From the NCBI RefSeq assembly GCF_028823635.1, contig NZ_JAPEHU010000001.1, positions 558,001-622,000 of the forward strand: a DNA stretch of 64,000 nt, written 5' to 3'. This document shows positions 51,653-60,374 of the stretch, piece after piece. Source of the stretch: Demequina sp. B12 (GTDB lineage: Bacteria; Actinomycetota; Actinomycetes; Actinomycetales; Demequinaceae). Below the pieces are notes generated by a model that saw only the letters and a list, made by a program, of their open reading frames with translations, ran no database searches and had not been told where the DNA came from. Made by a program: the position numbers and the translations under genes. Numbering within the stretch: position 1 is the stretch's first letter; each line of letters starts with the position of its first letter.

Positions 51653-52442
51653 AGGAGTCTCCACCTTCACGGGGTGTGGTGATACCGAGCTGGTCGGCTT
51701 CGTCGAGCAGTCCGCGGACCTTGTGCGCCAACGTGACCACGCGCTCCGACTCGACCACGCGGGGGCGGGCGAGCGACACGGGTACGTCGCCGATGATTCG
51801 GCCGGGCCCTGAGGATAGGACGATGACACGGTCGCCTAGCGCCACCGCTTCACGCACGTTGTGCGTGACAAAGATGATGGTGGTTTCCGTGTCCGCCCAC
51901 AGCTCCTGCAACTCCACGTGCAGGCGGTCACGCGAGGGTGCATCGAGCGCGGAAAACGGCTCGTCCATGAGCAGGACTTGGGGTCGCATCGCGAATGCCC
52001 GTGCCAGTGCCGCACGCTGCCGCATGCCACCGGAGAGCTGATGCGGATGCAACGCCCCCGCGTCCGTCAGTCCCACCTTTGCCAGCCACGTCGCTACGGT
52101 TGCTTCCCGCTCGGCGGCAGAGATGCCCGCGTTCTTGAGCCCAAAGCCCACGTTGTCCGCCACGCTCATCCAGGGGAACAGCGCGTGGTCTTGGAACACC
52201 ATGACGCGGTCGAGCCCGGGGCCCTTGACTGCAGCATCGGCCACTGCGACGGAGCCTCGCGCGGGGCGGGTGTGCCCCGCGACAAGGTCCAGCAGCGTAG
52301 ATTTTCCGCAGCCCGACGGTCCCACCACGCACACGAACTGGCCAGCCTCAATGGTGAGGGTGATGCCATCGAGTGCAAGGCGGGCACGCTCACGACCGGG
52401 GAACGCCTGTGCGACGTCGGTGAGGGTGACGGATGCGCTCAT
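51639..52442 (-). CDS. ABC transporter ATP-binding protein (SsuB/TauB-like)
   Basis: This 267-residue ATPase has Walker A GPSGCGKSTLLD near residue 40, the Q-loop, the signature LSGGMRQRAALARA near residue 138, Walker B VLLMDEPFSALD and the switch His in FVTHNVREAV. The set matches the nitrate/sulfonate/taurine importer family. Its start shares a base with the cysN stop (TGATG), so sulfur activation and uptake genes are translationally linked. Confidence 0.9.
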   Translation of the reverse strand: MSASVTLTDVAQAFPGRERARLALDGITLTIEAGQFVCVVGPSGCGKSTLLDLVAGHTRPARGSVAVADAAVKGPGLDRVMVFQDHALFPWMSVADNVGFGLKNAGISAAEREATVATWLAKVGLTDAGALHPHQLSGGMRQRAALARAFAMRPQVLLMDEPFSALDAPSRDRLHVELQELWADTETTIIFVTHNVREAVALGDRVIVLSSGPGRIIGDVPVSLARPRVVESERVVTLAHKVRGLLDEADQLGITTPREGGDSYVAI

Positions 52443-53893
52443 CAGATGGAAACGTACGTGTCCTCGCCGGTACCGGGCACGTGTGCACGTGCGGTGCCGG
52501 CGGCTAGCGTGTTGCCATCCTGAGGGTCTACCAGGCAGAACGCGCCGGTGCGACGGTGTTTGCCGTAGTCCTCGACAGCGAGGGGCTGTGCCAACTGCAG
52601 CGTCACCACACCGATGTCATTGAGCAGGAGTTCGTGGCCTGGCTTGATCGACGAGTCCAGGGTCCCGCCCGGAAGCGAGATGTCGAGGATGCCGTCGATG
52701 GACGCGACCATGGCCTGAACGGTGGCGGAACCGTGCTGCACCAGGACGCGGTCGCGTACCCGCAGCGGCCGGTCGGTGAGCCACGCCACGTGTGCGTGGA
52801 ACTTCTTCGAGGCGCTGGTGGCGTCTTCCGCGGAGGACAACAGGTCGCCGCGGGCAATGTCGATCTCGTCAGCCAGGCGGATCGCCACTGACTGGCCTGT
52901 GTGGGCGGCCTCGAGCGGACCGGTCGCGGTGTCGATTCCGGCAACGGTGGTGCGCTTGCCCGAGGGCTGCACGACGACCTCGTCTCCCACGCGGACCGTG
53001 CCTTCGGCTACCTGGCCGGCGTATCCGCGGTACTCACGGAACTCCTCGGCAACAGCTGCATCCTGCGGACGCAACACCAGCTGCACGGGGAAGCGCCATC
53101 CGCTGGCCGCCGCTTCGGCATCGGCCGCCGTGGGGTGGGCCACTCCGTGGCGGTGTGCTGCCGCGAACTCGTCGGCGCCTTGGTCGATGGACGGGACCGT
53201 CTCGAGGATCTCAAGGACGGTGGGGCCCTCATACCAAGGGGTCGACTCCGACCGGGTTGCCACATTGTCGCCGTTCAACGCGGACACGGGCACCGTGATG
53301 ACGTTCGGCAGTCCCAGGGACTCCGCATGCGACTGCACGTGCTGCGCGATGGAACGGTACGGGCCCTGTGCATAGTCGAGCAGGTCGATCTTGTTGACCG
53401 CGACAATCACGTGGGGGACGCGCAGCAACGCTGCCACCGCAAGGTGACGCTTGGTCTGCTCCACCACGCCGTAGCGGGCATCGATCAAGACCACCAAAGC
53501 ATCGGCCGTGGACGCACCGGTGACGGTGTTGCGGGTGTACTGCACGTGGCCGGGGCAGTCCGCCAAAATAAACGTGCGGCGCGGGGTGGAGAAGTAGCGG
53601 TAGGCCACATCGATGGTGATGCCCTGTTCACGTTCGGCTCGCAGGCCGTCGGTGAGTAGCGCCAAGTCCACTTCTTCGGAGCCGCGCTCGCGGGACACCC
53701 GTTCGACGGCTTCGTATGCGTCGGCAAGGATGGATTTGGTGTCGTGCAGCAGGCGGCCCACCAGGGTGGACTTGCCGTCGTCAACGGAGCCAGCGGTCGC
53801 AAAACGCAACAAAGACGTGCGGGTGGTGTCGGGGACGGCCGATGCGTCAGAAGCGTCGTCGGTGGTGGTCACGGATTCGGGTGCGGCAGTCAT
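52442..53893 (-). CDS. cysN: Sulfate adenylyltransferase subunit 1 (GTPase) CysN
   Basis: CysN is the GTPase that drives ATP sulfurylase together with CysD. The 483-residue EF-Tu-like protein shows G1 GSVDDGKSTLVGRLL near residue 35, G3 DCPGH, and G4 NKID near residue 170, followed by beta-barrel domains. There is no fused C-terminal APS kinase domain, and no cysC gene lies nearby, which fits an APS-reducing route. It overlaps cysD by one base (TAATG). Confidence 0.95.
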   Translation of the reverse strand: MTAAPESVTTTDDASDASAVPDTTRTSLLRFATAGSVDDGKSTLVGRLLHDTKSILADAYEAVERVSRERGSEEVDLALLTDGLRAEREQGITIDVAYRYFSTPRRTFILADCPGHVQYTRNTVTGASTADALVVLIDARYGVVEQTKRHLAVAALLRVPHVIVAVNKIDLLDYAQGPYRSIAQHVQSHAESLGLPNVITVPVSALNGDNVATRSESTPWYEGPTVLEILETVPSIDQGADEFAAAHRHGVAHPTAADAEAAASGWRFPVQLVLRPQDAAVAEEFREYRGYAGQVAEGTVRVGDEVVVQPSGKRTTVAGIDTATGPLEAAHTGQSVAIRLADEIDIARGDLLSSAEDATSASKKFHAHVAWLTDRPLRVRDRVLVQHGSATVQAMVASIDGILDISLPGGTLDSSIKPGHELLLNDIGVVTLQLAQPLAVEDYGKHRRTGAFCLVDPQDGNTLAAGTARAHVPGTGEDTYVSI

Positions 53894-54810
53894 TAGAAGT
53901 ACCCCTCCTTCTTGCGGTCTTCCATGGCGGCCTCTGACAGCCGGTCGTCGGCGCGGGTGGCTCCCCGCTCGGTGATACGGGTGGAGGCGACTTCCGCGAT
54001 GACGTCGGAGACGGTGATCGCGGGGGATTCAACAGCGCCGGTGCAGGACGCATCGCCAACGGTGCGGTAGCGGACGGTGCGCTTGACGATCTGGTCGGTG
54101 TCGCGCACGCGCACACTGTGGTGCGGGGTCAACCACATGCCGTCACGCTGGAACACGTCACGTTCGTGCGCGTAGTACAGGGACGGAAGTTCGATGTTTT
54201 CGCGTTCGATGTAGCGCCACACGTCCAACTCGGTCCAGTTCGACAGCGGGAACACGCGCACGTGCTGGCCTGGTAGGTGGCGAGGGTTGTACAGGTTCCA
54301 CAGCTCGGGGCGCTGGTTTCGGGGGTCCCAGGCGCCAAACTCGTCGCGCAGTGACACCACGCGTTCCTTGGCGCGGGCCTTTTCTTCGTCACGGCGTGCC
54401 CCACCAAAGACCACGTCGTACTTGTGTTCGGCGATGCCGTCGAGCAAAGGAACGGTTTGCAACGGGTTGCGGGTGCCGTCGGGACGTTCGCGCAGGCGGC
54501 CGTCGTCGATGTAGTCCTGAACCTTCGCTACCTGGAGGCGCAGCCCCAAGCGTTCAACGGTGCGGTCGCGGAACTCCAACACTTCGTCAAAGTTGTGGCC
54601 GGTGTCGACGTGGAGCAGTTCGAACGGCACCTTGCCGGGCCAGAAGGCCTTGGTGGCGAGGTGCAGCACGACCACGGAGTCTTTGCCGCCGGAAAAGAGG
54701 AGGACTGGCTTGCGGGCGGTGCCCACTGCCTCCCGAATGATGTGGATGCCCTCGGCTTCAAGCGAGTCGAGCGTGCTCAGCCGAGCGGGCGCGGTTGTCT
54801 GATCAGTCAT
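53893..54810 (-). CDS. cysD: Sulfate adenylyltransferase subunit 2 CysD
   Basis: CysD is the catalytic subunit that makes adenylyl sulfate from ATP and sulfate. The 305-residue PP-loop ATPase has LLFSGGKDSVVVLHLA near residue 36, GGARRDEEKARAKER near residue 130 and the family-conserved C-terminal end RLSEAAMEDRKKEGYF. ATG 54810 gives the standard N-terminus (TLDSLEAEGIHIIRE). It lies 23 bases after cysH and overlaps cysN. Confidence 0.96.
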   Translation of the reverse strand: MTDQTTAPARLSTLDSLEAEGIHIIREAVGTARKPVLLFSGGKDSVVVLHLATKAFWPGKVPFELLHVDTGHNFDEVLEFRDRTVERLGLRLQVAKVQDYIDDGRLRERPDGTRNPLQTVPLLDGIAEHKYDVVFGGARRDEEKARAKERVVSLRDEFGAWDPRNQRPELWNLYNPRHLPGQHVRVFPLSNWTELDVWRYIERENIELPSLYYAHERDVFQRDGMWLTPHHSVRVRDTDQIVKRTVRYRTVGDASCTGAVESPAITVSDVIAEVASTRITERGATRADDRLSEAAMEDRKKEGYF

Positions 54811-54833
54811 AGGTGATGTCCTGCCGTGGTCGC

Positions 54834-55565
54834 TTACGTGTGCAGCCCGCACTCGGTCTTGTTCTGGCCTGCCCAGCGACCCGCCCTGGGGTCTTCGCCG
54901 GGCGCAACCTTGCGCGTGCATGGCGCGCAGCCGATGCTGGGGTAGCCGTCGGCCACCAAAGGGTTGCGGGGGAGGTCGTGGGTGACTTGGTACTGCTCAA
55001 CGGTGTCGTCGTCCCACAAGGCCAGGGGGTTGATCTTCACGAGGCCGTGCTTGGCGTCCCAGGACACCACCGGCATCTCGGACCGGGTGGCGGCGTCGAC
55101 GCGGCGGACCCCTGTGACCCAGGCGTCGTAGTTCGACAAGGCGCGGCGCAGCGGCTCCACCTTGCGCAACTGGCAGCACAGGTTGGGGTCGGTGCGGAAC
55201 AGGTCTTTGCCGTACTTCTGTGCTTGTTCGTCGATGCTGAGTTCGGATTCGGCGTTGACCACGGTGATGGGGAAGCGGCGTGCGGCCTCGTCGCGCGTGG
55301 CAATGGTTTCGGGGAAGTGATAGCCGGTTTCGAGGAACAGGATGTCCACGCCTTCAAGACGTGTACCGAACATGTGCGGCAGGATCGTGTCCTGCATCGA
55401 TGAGGCGACGATGAGGTTCTTGCCGAACGTGGCGACAGCCCAGTCGGCAATGTGTGCGGCAGAGGCGTTCTCTAACCGACCATTGACGACTGCGCAGGTC
55501 TCAGCGTTCCACTCCTGCGGGTTGAGCAGGGTGAGTGAGGCGGCTCCGGGGACAAGAGGGTTCAC
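54834..55565 (-). CDS. cysH: Adenylyl-sulfate (APS) reductase CysH
   Basis: CysH reduces activated sulfate to sulfite using thioredoxin. The 243-residue protein has the cluster-binding pairs CCQLRKVEPL near residue 130 and CAPCTRKV near residue 211, and the C-terminal catalytic Cys motif TECGLH. The two Cys pairs are the [4Fe-4S] marker of APS reductases rather than classical PAPS reductases; the absence of cysC agrees. Its GTG start overlaps the sir stop. Confidence 0.93.
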   Translation of the reverse strand: MNPLVPGAASLTLLNPQEWNAETCAVVNGRLENASAAHIADWAVATFGKNLIVASSMQDTILPHMFGTRLEGVDILFLETGYHFPETIATRDEAARRFPITVVNAESELSIDEQAQKYGKDLFRTDPNLCCQLRKVEPLRRALSNYDAWVTGVRRVDAATRSEMPVVSWDAKHGLVKINPLALWDDDTVEQYQVTHDLPRNPLVADGYPSIGCAPCTRKVAPGEDPRAGRWAGQNKTECGLHT

Positions 55566-57343
55566 TTGATGAGTTCCTCCTCAGCCCGGATAGCCCAGGT
55601 CGCGAAGCTTTCGTCGGGGCCGTTGCGGTCGGCAAGGTAGTTGGCTGTGACCCGCTCTACATATTCGGGCATACCGGTCTGGGTGACCTTGTGGCCGCGG
55701 ATCTTGCGGCCAAAGTCGTTGTCCTCGCCGTGGCCCAGGCGTCCACCCAGGTGAACCTGGAATCCCGGAACCTGTTCGCCTGACTCCTCATCGAGGACCA
55801 GCTGGCCCTTGAAGCCGATGTCCGCGACCTGCACACGTGCGCAGGAGTTGGGGCAGCCGTTGACGTGCACGGTGATGGGGTTGTCGAGTGTGGGGAACTT
55901 GTTGTCCAAGATCTCCACGACTTCCTTCGCGGTGGCCTTTGTCTCGACGATCGCGAGCTTGCAGTACTCGATTCCGGTGCACGCCATGACGTTGCGGTGG
56001 AACTCGCCGGGCTGTGCTTCTAGTTCGAGTGAACGCAGGCCGTTGACGACGTCGTTGACCTTGTCTTCCGGCACGTCCAGGATGAGGATTTTCTGCAACG
56101 GCGTGAGGCGGATCCGGTCCGAACCTGCGGCTTCCGCGATGTCTGCGATTGCGGCGAGCTTCTCACCGGAGATTCGTCCAGCGATGGGTGCAGCGCCGAT
56201 GTAGTAGCGGCCGTCGCGCTGTTCGTGGATTCCTACGTGGTCGCCACGGTCGCCGGGGCTGGCAACTTCGGGGCCAGGGCCGTCAGGAAGTGCCCATCCC
56301 AGGTAGTCCTCTTCGAGAACCTTGCGGAACTTCTCTGCACCCCACGCCTTGACCAGGAACTTCAGGCGCGCTCTGGTGCGGAGGCGGCGGTAGCCGTGGT
56401 CACGGAAGATGCCGATGACACCGGCCCATACTTCGGCAACCTTGGCGGGTTCAACGAACGCACCAAGACGCACACCCAGGTGGGGGTTGATGCTGAGACC
56501 ACCGCCAACCCACAGGTCGTATCCGACTCCCAGTTCGGGGTGTTCCACGGCCACGAACGCAATGTCCTGGACTTCGTGAACGATGTCGGGGATCCGGGTG
56601 CCGGAGATGGCGGACTTGAACTTACGGGGCAGGTTGGAGAACTCGGGGTTGCCGATGCCGCGTTCAATGATCGCTTGGATCGCGGGGGTGGGGTCGAGCA
56701 GTTCGTCCTTGGCGACTCCTGCGACGGGGGAGCCCAGGATGACGCGGGGCGAGTCGCCGCACGCCTCCGTGGTGAACAGTCCGACTTCTTCCACGCGGCG
56801 GAAGATCTCGGGAACGTCCTCAATGCGGATCCAGTGCAACTGAATGTTCTGGCGGTCGGACACGTCTGCGGTGTTCCGGCCAAAGTCCACGGAGATCTTC
56901 GCGATCGCACGTGCCTGTTCCACGTTCAGCTGGCCGCCGTCGGAGCGGACTCGCAGCATGAAGTATTCGTCGTCCAGCTGGTGCGGTTCGAGCACGGCGG
57001 TGCGGCCGCCGTCGATCCCGGGACGGCGCTGCGTGTACAGCCCCCACCAGCGGAAACGACCACGGAGGTCGCTGGGCGGAATGGACCAGAAGCCCCACTT
57101 GGAGTACATCGACTCGATGCGACCACGGACCTCGAGCGGGTCTCCCGTGGACTTGAACTCCTCGTTGGGGTTCAGGGGAGTGCGGTCACCGGCTGCCCAC
57201 TGGCCGTCCTTGGACGCGGTGTTCTTGCGTGCGGCTGCCTCACGCGTGCGGATCTTGCGCGCTTCCTCGCGGTGACGGCGGCGCTCTTCGGCGTCGGTCA
57301 GGGCGGCAGGGGTGCCAGGTGTAGTGGCATCGGCGTCAGTCAC
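55562..57343 (-). CDS. sir: Ferredoxin-type sulfite reductase (nitrite/sulfite reductase family)
   Basis: This enzyme reduces sulfite to sulfide with six electrons, probably from ferredoxin. The 593-residue protein has two ferredoxin-like half domains and the siroheme/[4Fe-4S] cysteines CTGIEYC near residue 454 and GCPNSC near residue 496. A Lys/Arg-rich stretch in the N-terminal 40 residues precedes the first domain. GTG 57343 follows GAGGAG by five bases. Context with cysH, cysD and cysN makes sulfite rather than nitrite the substrate. It heads the operon behind the leader peptide. Confidence 0.94.
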   Translation of the reverse strand: MTDADATTPGTPAALTDAEERRRHREEARKIRTREAAARKNTASKDGQWAAGDRTPLNPNEEFKSTGDPLEVRGRIESMYSKWGFWSIPPSDLRGRFRWWGLYTQRRPGIDGGRTAVLEPHQLDDEYFMLRVRSDGGQLNVEQARAIAKISVDFGRNTADVSDRQNIQLHWIRIEDVPEIFRRVEEVGLFTTEACGDSPRVILGSPVAGVAKDELLDPTPAIQAIIERGIGNPEFSNLPRKFKSAISGTRIPDIVHEVQDIAFVAVEHPELGVGYDLWVGGGLSINPHLGVRLGAFVEPAKVAEVWAGVIGIFRDHGYRRLRTRARLKFLVKAWGAEKFRKVLEEDYLGWALPDGPGPEVASPGDRGDHVGIHEQRDGRYYIGAAPIAGRISGEKLAAIADIAEAAGSDRIRLTPLQKILILDVPEDKVNDVVNGLRSLELEAQPGEFHRNVMACTGIEYCKLAIVETKATAKEVVEILDNKFPTLDNPITVHVNGCPNSCARVQVADIGFKGQLVLDEESGEQVPGFQVHLGGRLGHGEDNDFGRKIRGHKVTQTGMPEYVERVTANYLADRNGPDESFATWAIRAEEELIK

Positions 57344-57366
57344 CGAAACTCCTCGACTCGTATGTT

Positions 57367-57427
57367 CACTGATCAGTGGGAGCGAGGCCTTAGAGCACAA
57401 TCTGGACTGCGCTCGATGGCCGAGCGC
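57367..57427 (-). promoter_or_regulatory. Candidate attenuator structures between the Cys-rich leader and sir
   Basis: In the 112 bases between the leader stop and the sir start are a perfect hairpin, GCGCTCG (57409-57415) with CGAGCGC (57421-57427) and a 5-base loop, and a perfect 12-bp palindrome CACTGATCAGTG (57367-57378). The palindrome is about 12 bases from the sir ribosome binding site. Stalling on the leader cysteines could change which structure forms. Confidence 0.5.
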
Positions 57428-57455
57428 CCAGGGCTACATGCGTATCCGCGGGCGA

Positions 57456-57527
57456 CTAGGCCGACAGACACATGGCACAGCAGCAACGGCACATCAGGGA
57501 TGCGCGCATGGTGAGCTGCTGTGACAT
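57456..57527 (-). CDS. Polycysteine leader peptide of the sulfur-assimilation operon
   Basis: This 23-codon reading frame starts at ATG 57527 and stops with TAG at 57458-57456. Its second half reads MCRCCCAMCLSA: five cysteines in the last eleven codons, with three consecutive TGC/TGT codons. A CACAAT -10-like hexamer ends seven bases before the ATG, so the frame would be leaderless. Short cysteine-rich upstream frames before sulfur genes are known from mycobacteria, where cysteine-tRNA supply controls the downstream operon. Placement 112 bases before sir fits this. Expression is inferred, not shown. Confidence 0.7.
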   Translation of the reverse strand: MSQQLTMRASLMCRCCCAMCLSA

Positions 57528-57534
57528 GGCTGTG

Positions 57535-57540
57535 ATTGTG
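57535..57540 (-). promoter_or_regulatory. -10-like element CACAAT of the sulfur operon promoter
   Basis: On the minus strand CACAAT is followed by seven bases and the leader peptide ATG 57527, the same geometry as the other leaderless promoters, though its first base is not T. The -35 region is not obvious. Confidence 0.4.
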
Positions 57541-57578
57541 CCACAGCATCGTCGCCATGCCTAGCCCCCAATTTTCCG

Positions 57579-57584
57579 TAGACT
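57579..57584 (+). promoter_or_regulatory. -10 element TAGACT for the DUF4037 gene
   Basis: TAGACT lies about 57 bases before TTG 57642, predicting a leader of about 50 bases that carries GGAGGA. This promoter and the leader-peptide promoter diverge within about 40 bases of each other. Confidence 0.4.
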
Positions 57585-57641
57585 GGTGCAACGGCGCAGT
57601 CCCCGTCGCCGCAGTTGCTCGACGGACATGGAGGAATCTGG

Positions 57642-59612
57642 TTGAGGTCTCACCCGCACGACGGCCAGTTTCCCGTCGCTGACTTCCTGCAGCACCTCGA
57701 TCGTTTGTTCGCCACTCAGGCGGGACCCGAGGCGGCGCACGCTCACCTGGACCAGGGCATTGCGGATGCCACTGAGTTGGGGGACAAGCCTGCGTTGCTG
57801 ACGCTCCACAACGAGGCCGCAGGGTTTTTCCGGTCCATCAGCGCGCACCAAGAGTCGTTGCAGCACGCCGATGCTGCGCTCGCGTTGATCTCAGAACTTG
57901 ACTTGGGTGGCACGGAAGCGGACGCCACCACGCTGATCAACGCGGCCACCGCCCAACGGGCTGCCGGCCAGACGGCCGATGCGCGGGCCACTTACGAGCG
58001 CGCGCTCGCCGTTGCGACTGGGGTGTTCGGCGGTGATGACAGGCGGCTCGCTGCGTTGCACAACAACCTGTCCCTTGCGTTGACCGATGTGGGGGAACTG
58101 GACTCTGCGGTCGCCGAGCAGGAGCGGGCGCTCGCAATCCTCACCCAGGCGTCTGTTGACCCGGACCACGACCTGGACATCGCGATGACGCACGCGAACA
58201 TGGCGCATGCGTGCGACGCTGCCGGGGACGCCGATGCCGCGCTCACCCACTCGTCACGCGCCGTCGCGATCTTCCGTGCAGCCGGGGCTAGCGACGATCC
58301 GCACTATGCCGCGGCGCTCGCGGCACATGCCTCGATGCAGCTCCGTGCTGGCGAAGCTGTGGACGCCGTCGCACATCTGCAGCAAGCGCGCGACATCGTG
58401 GAGCGTGCTTACGGACGTGACAGCGAGGCGTACCGCGTCACCGCAGCAAACCTGATCGAAGCAACCGCCATCCGTGACGCGCTGGGCACCGACGGTCACG
58501 GCGCGGCTTCCCGCGCCACTGCGGCAGAAGCGGCCACGTCGACCACGCCGCCCAGCCCTGCATCCGTGGCCGAGCCCGGAAACGCATCGGCCCCCCGCGC
58601 CCGGCGGCCCCATATCCCCGGCCTTGACCTTGCTCGCGGCTATTGGCAAGACCATGGCCGGCCGATGATCGAGGAACGCTATCCCGCCTACGCCGGGCGG
58701 ATCGCGGCGGGACTCGTGGGCCACGGATCCGAGTGCTACGGCTTCGATGACGAGATCAGCACTGACCACGACTTTGGGGTGGGGTTCTGCCTGTGGCTCA
58801 CCACCGAGGACTACATGCTGATCGGCGCAGACCTCCAAGCCGACTACGAGTCCCTGCCCCTCGAATACCGGGGCTATCCGGTGCGCCCAGCGCTGGCAGC
58901 CCGTGACCAACGCCGGTCCGGAGTGTTCGAGATCGGCGACTTCTTCGAGTCCATCACCGGGCAACGCCACGCCCCCACCCCGGACGAACCGCACCTGTGG
59001 ATCAACCTCGACGAGGCCACTCTTGCCGCAGCGACCAACGGCGAAGTGTTCGCCGACCCGCACGGGGCCTTCGGCGCCGCTCGCGGCTCATTCCAACGCA
59101 TGCCGCGCGACGTGTGGCTTACCCACCTGTCGCGGCGCGCCGGACTCGCCGCCCAAACCGGCCAATACAACGTTCCCCGCATGCTTGACCGGGGTGACGG
59201 AGAAGCCGCCTGGGTGAGCGTCGGAGAGTTCGTCGGTGCAGCATCGTCCCTCGTATTCCTCCTAAACCGGCCAGCTCAGGTGGGGTACTTGCCGTACTAC
59301 AAGTGGCGCTTCGCTGCCCTGCGTGAGCTCCAGTCCAGGCCATTGGCACGCCTTGGCTCCGTGGTGGACGAGCTCACCGCAGTGATGCGTCTGGCATCCG
59401 CCGCCTGCCTGGGTGGTGCCGCCTTTGGCGAAGGTGGCAAGGGGTCCTCGGGAGCCCGGGAAGCGCTCACGGACCGGATCGAGTCCATCTGCGCCGCGAT
59501 CGCAGACGAGTTCAGAATCCAAGGGCTGTCAGGTTCCGCCTCCACCTTCCTGGAACACCACCGTGCCGAACTGACCGTCCGGATCGCCGATGCTTGGTTG
59601 AGGCAGCAATGA
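57642..59612 (+). CDS. TPR-domain protein fused to a DUF4037 nucleotidyltransferase-like domain
   Basis: This 656-residue protein begins at TTG, chosen because GGAGGA ends six bases upstream. Residues about 20-290 form six or so TPR-like helical pairs (ATYERALAVATGVFGGD, AVAEQERALAILTQ, AVAHLQQARDIVERA). After an Ala/Thr/Pro-rich linker comes the DUF4037 domain with a nucleotidyltransferase-type motif GHGSECYGFDDEISTDHDFG near residue 360, where Ser, Asp and Asp would bind metal. DUF4037 proteins are usually shorter and lack the repeat half. It is coupled to a DUF4125 gene (ATGA). Substrate is unknown; transfer of a nucleotide to a protein or small molecule is a guess. Confidence 0.8.
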   Translation: MRSHPHDGQFPVADFLQHLDRLFATQAGPEAAHAHLDQGIADATELGDKPALLTLHNEAAGFFRSISAHQESLQHADAALALISELDLGGTEADATTLINAATAQRAAGQTADARATYERALAVATGVFGGDDRRLAALHNNLSLALTDVGELDSAVAEQERALAILTQASVDPDHDLDIAMTHANMAHACDAAGDADAALTHSSRAVAIFRAAGASDDPHYAAALAAHASMQLRAGEAVDAVAHLQQARDIVERAYGRDSEAYRVTAANLIEATAIRDALGTDGHGAASRATAAEAATSTTPPSPASVAEPGNASAPRARRPHIPGLDLARGYWQDHGRPMIEERYPAYAGRIAAGLVGHGSECYGFDDEISTDHDFGVGFCLWLTTEDYMLIGADLQADYESLPLEYRGYPVRPALAARDQRRSGVFEIGDFFESITGQRHAPTPDEPHLWINLDEATLAAATNGEVFADPHGAFGAARGSFQRMPRDVWLTHLSRRAGLAAQTGQYNVPRMLDRGDGEAAWVSVGEFVGAASSLVFLLNRPAQVGYLPYYKWRFAALRELQSRPLARLGSVVDELTAVMRLASAACLGGAAFGEGGKGSSGAREALTDRIESICAAIADEFRIQGLSGSASTFLEHHRAELTVRIADAWLRQQ

Positions 59613-60259
59613 CAGGTGTCAGTGACGATCGCGAAGCGCTCGCGGCACGGCTGGATGTCGCCGAAGCGATCGTTCGCCACGAGTACGCCCAGTTCGACAA
59701 AGTGAACTCCGAAGGTGGACGAGCGTTCTGCCAAGACGACTGGCCTACCTTCCATGCGCAACGCCTCAGCCAGTTCCTCACCTGGCCAGTGCCGCTGCTG
59801 GAGTCCTACGCCGCAGACCTTGACCGCGCAGACGAGCGTGGACGCAACCTGCTGACCGAAAAATACGCCTGGATGATGGCCACCACCGAACCCGAGCGCT
59901 TCACCACCGAGATCGCACCACGGCTACCGGTCCTCACGCCATCCCGGGTGCACACGCAGGAACGCATCATTGAAACCCAGGTGGCCTGGGCGCAGGCCTT
60001 CCATGCGGAGTATCCGCGGCTCGGCGCACACATGCGCGTCCTGCGCACGCATCAGGACACGCTCGCTGCGACCTCCTTCGAGACGTACCTGCGCGGCGAG
60101 TTGAGTTCCTATTCGGACACTACGATCGACCTGTACGCAGGGTTCGTGGCGGACCTCGAAAAGCGGGGCGTGAACCTCACAGAACAGACCGTGGCGCTGA
60201 CCGTCGGGCTCGCCGGGTACGGCTCACTGAGCGAAGCCGAAGCGGACCAGCCCCAGTAG
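59609..60259 (+). CDS. DUF4125 family protein
   Basis: This 216-residue soluble, mostly helical protein has the family block IVRHEYAQFDKVNSEGGRAFCQDDWPTF near residue 21 and EKYAWMMATTEPE near residue 90. DUF4125 and DUF4037 genes are known to be neighbours in several actinobacteria and Firmicutes, and here they overlap by four bases. The function of either is not established; the pair probably forms one enzyme/partner unit. Confidence 0.83.
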   Translation: MTGVSDDREALAARLDVAEAIVRHEYAQFDKVNSEGGRAFCQDDWPTFHAQRLSQFLTWPVPLLESYAADLDRADERGRNLLTEKYAWMMATTEPERFTTEIAPRLPVLTPSRVHTQERIIETQVAWAQAFHAEYPRLGAHMRVLRTHQDTLAATSFETYLRGELSSYSDTTIDLYAGFVADLEKRGVNLTEQTVALTVGLAGYGSLSEAEADQPQ

Positions 60260-60302
60260 CGAGAATTGGCGGCCACGGCGATTTACGCTTGACGGACGTG
60301 TC

Positions 60303-60308
60303 TATACT
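60303..60308 (+). promoter_or_regulatory. -10 element TATACT for fprA
   Basis: TATACT is the closest match to consensus -10 in the window. It predicts a leader of about 55-60 bases with AAGGA at 60359-60363. A convincing -35 at 17 bases is not seen. Confidence 0.5.
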
Positions 60309-60374
60309 CTTGGCCATTGCGACCGGGAGCGTCCCCGGCTCGCCGCCCCCCATCCCCCAAGGATTGTGATTCGC

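Noticed and set aside
57344..57455. SAM-type riboswitch upstream of sir
   Set aside because: Too short and lacking recognisable aptamer cores; the polycysteine leader with hairpins explains the region better.
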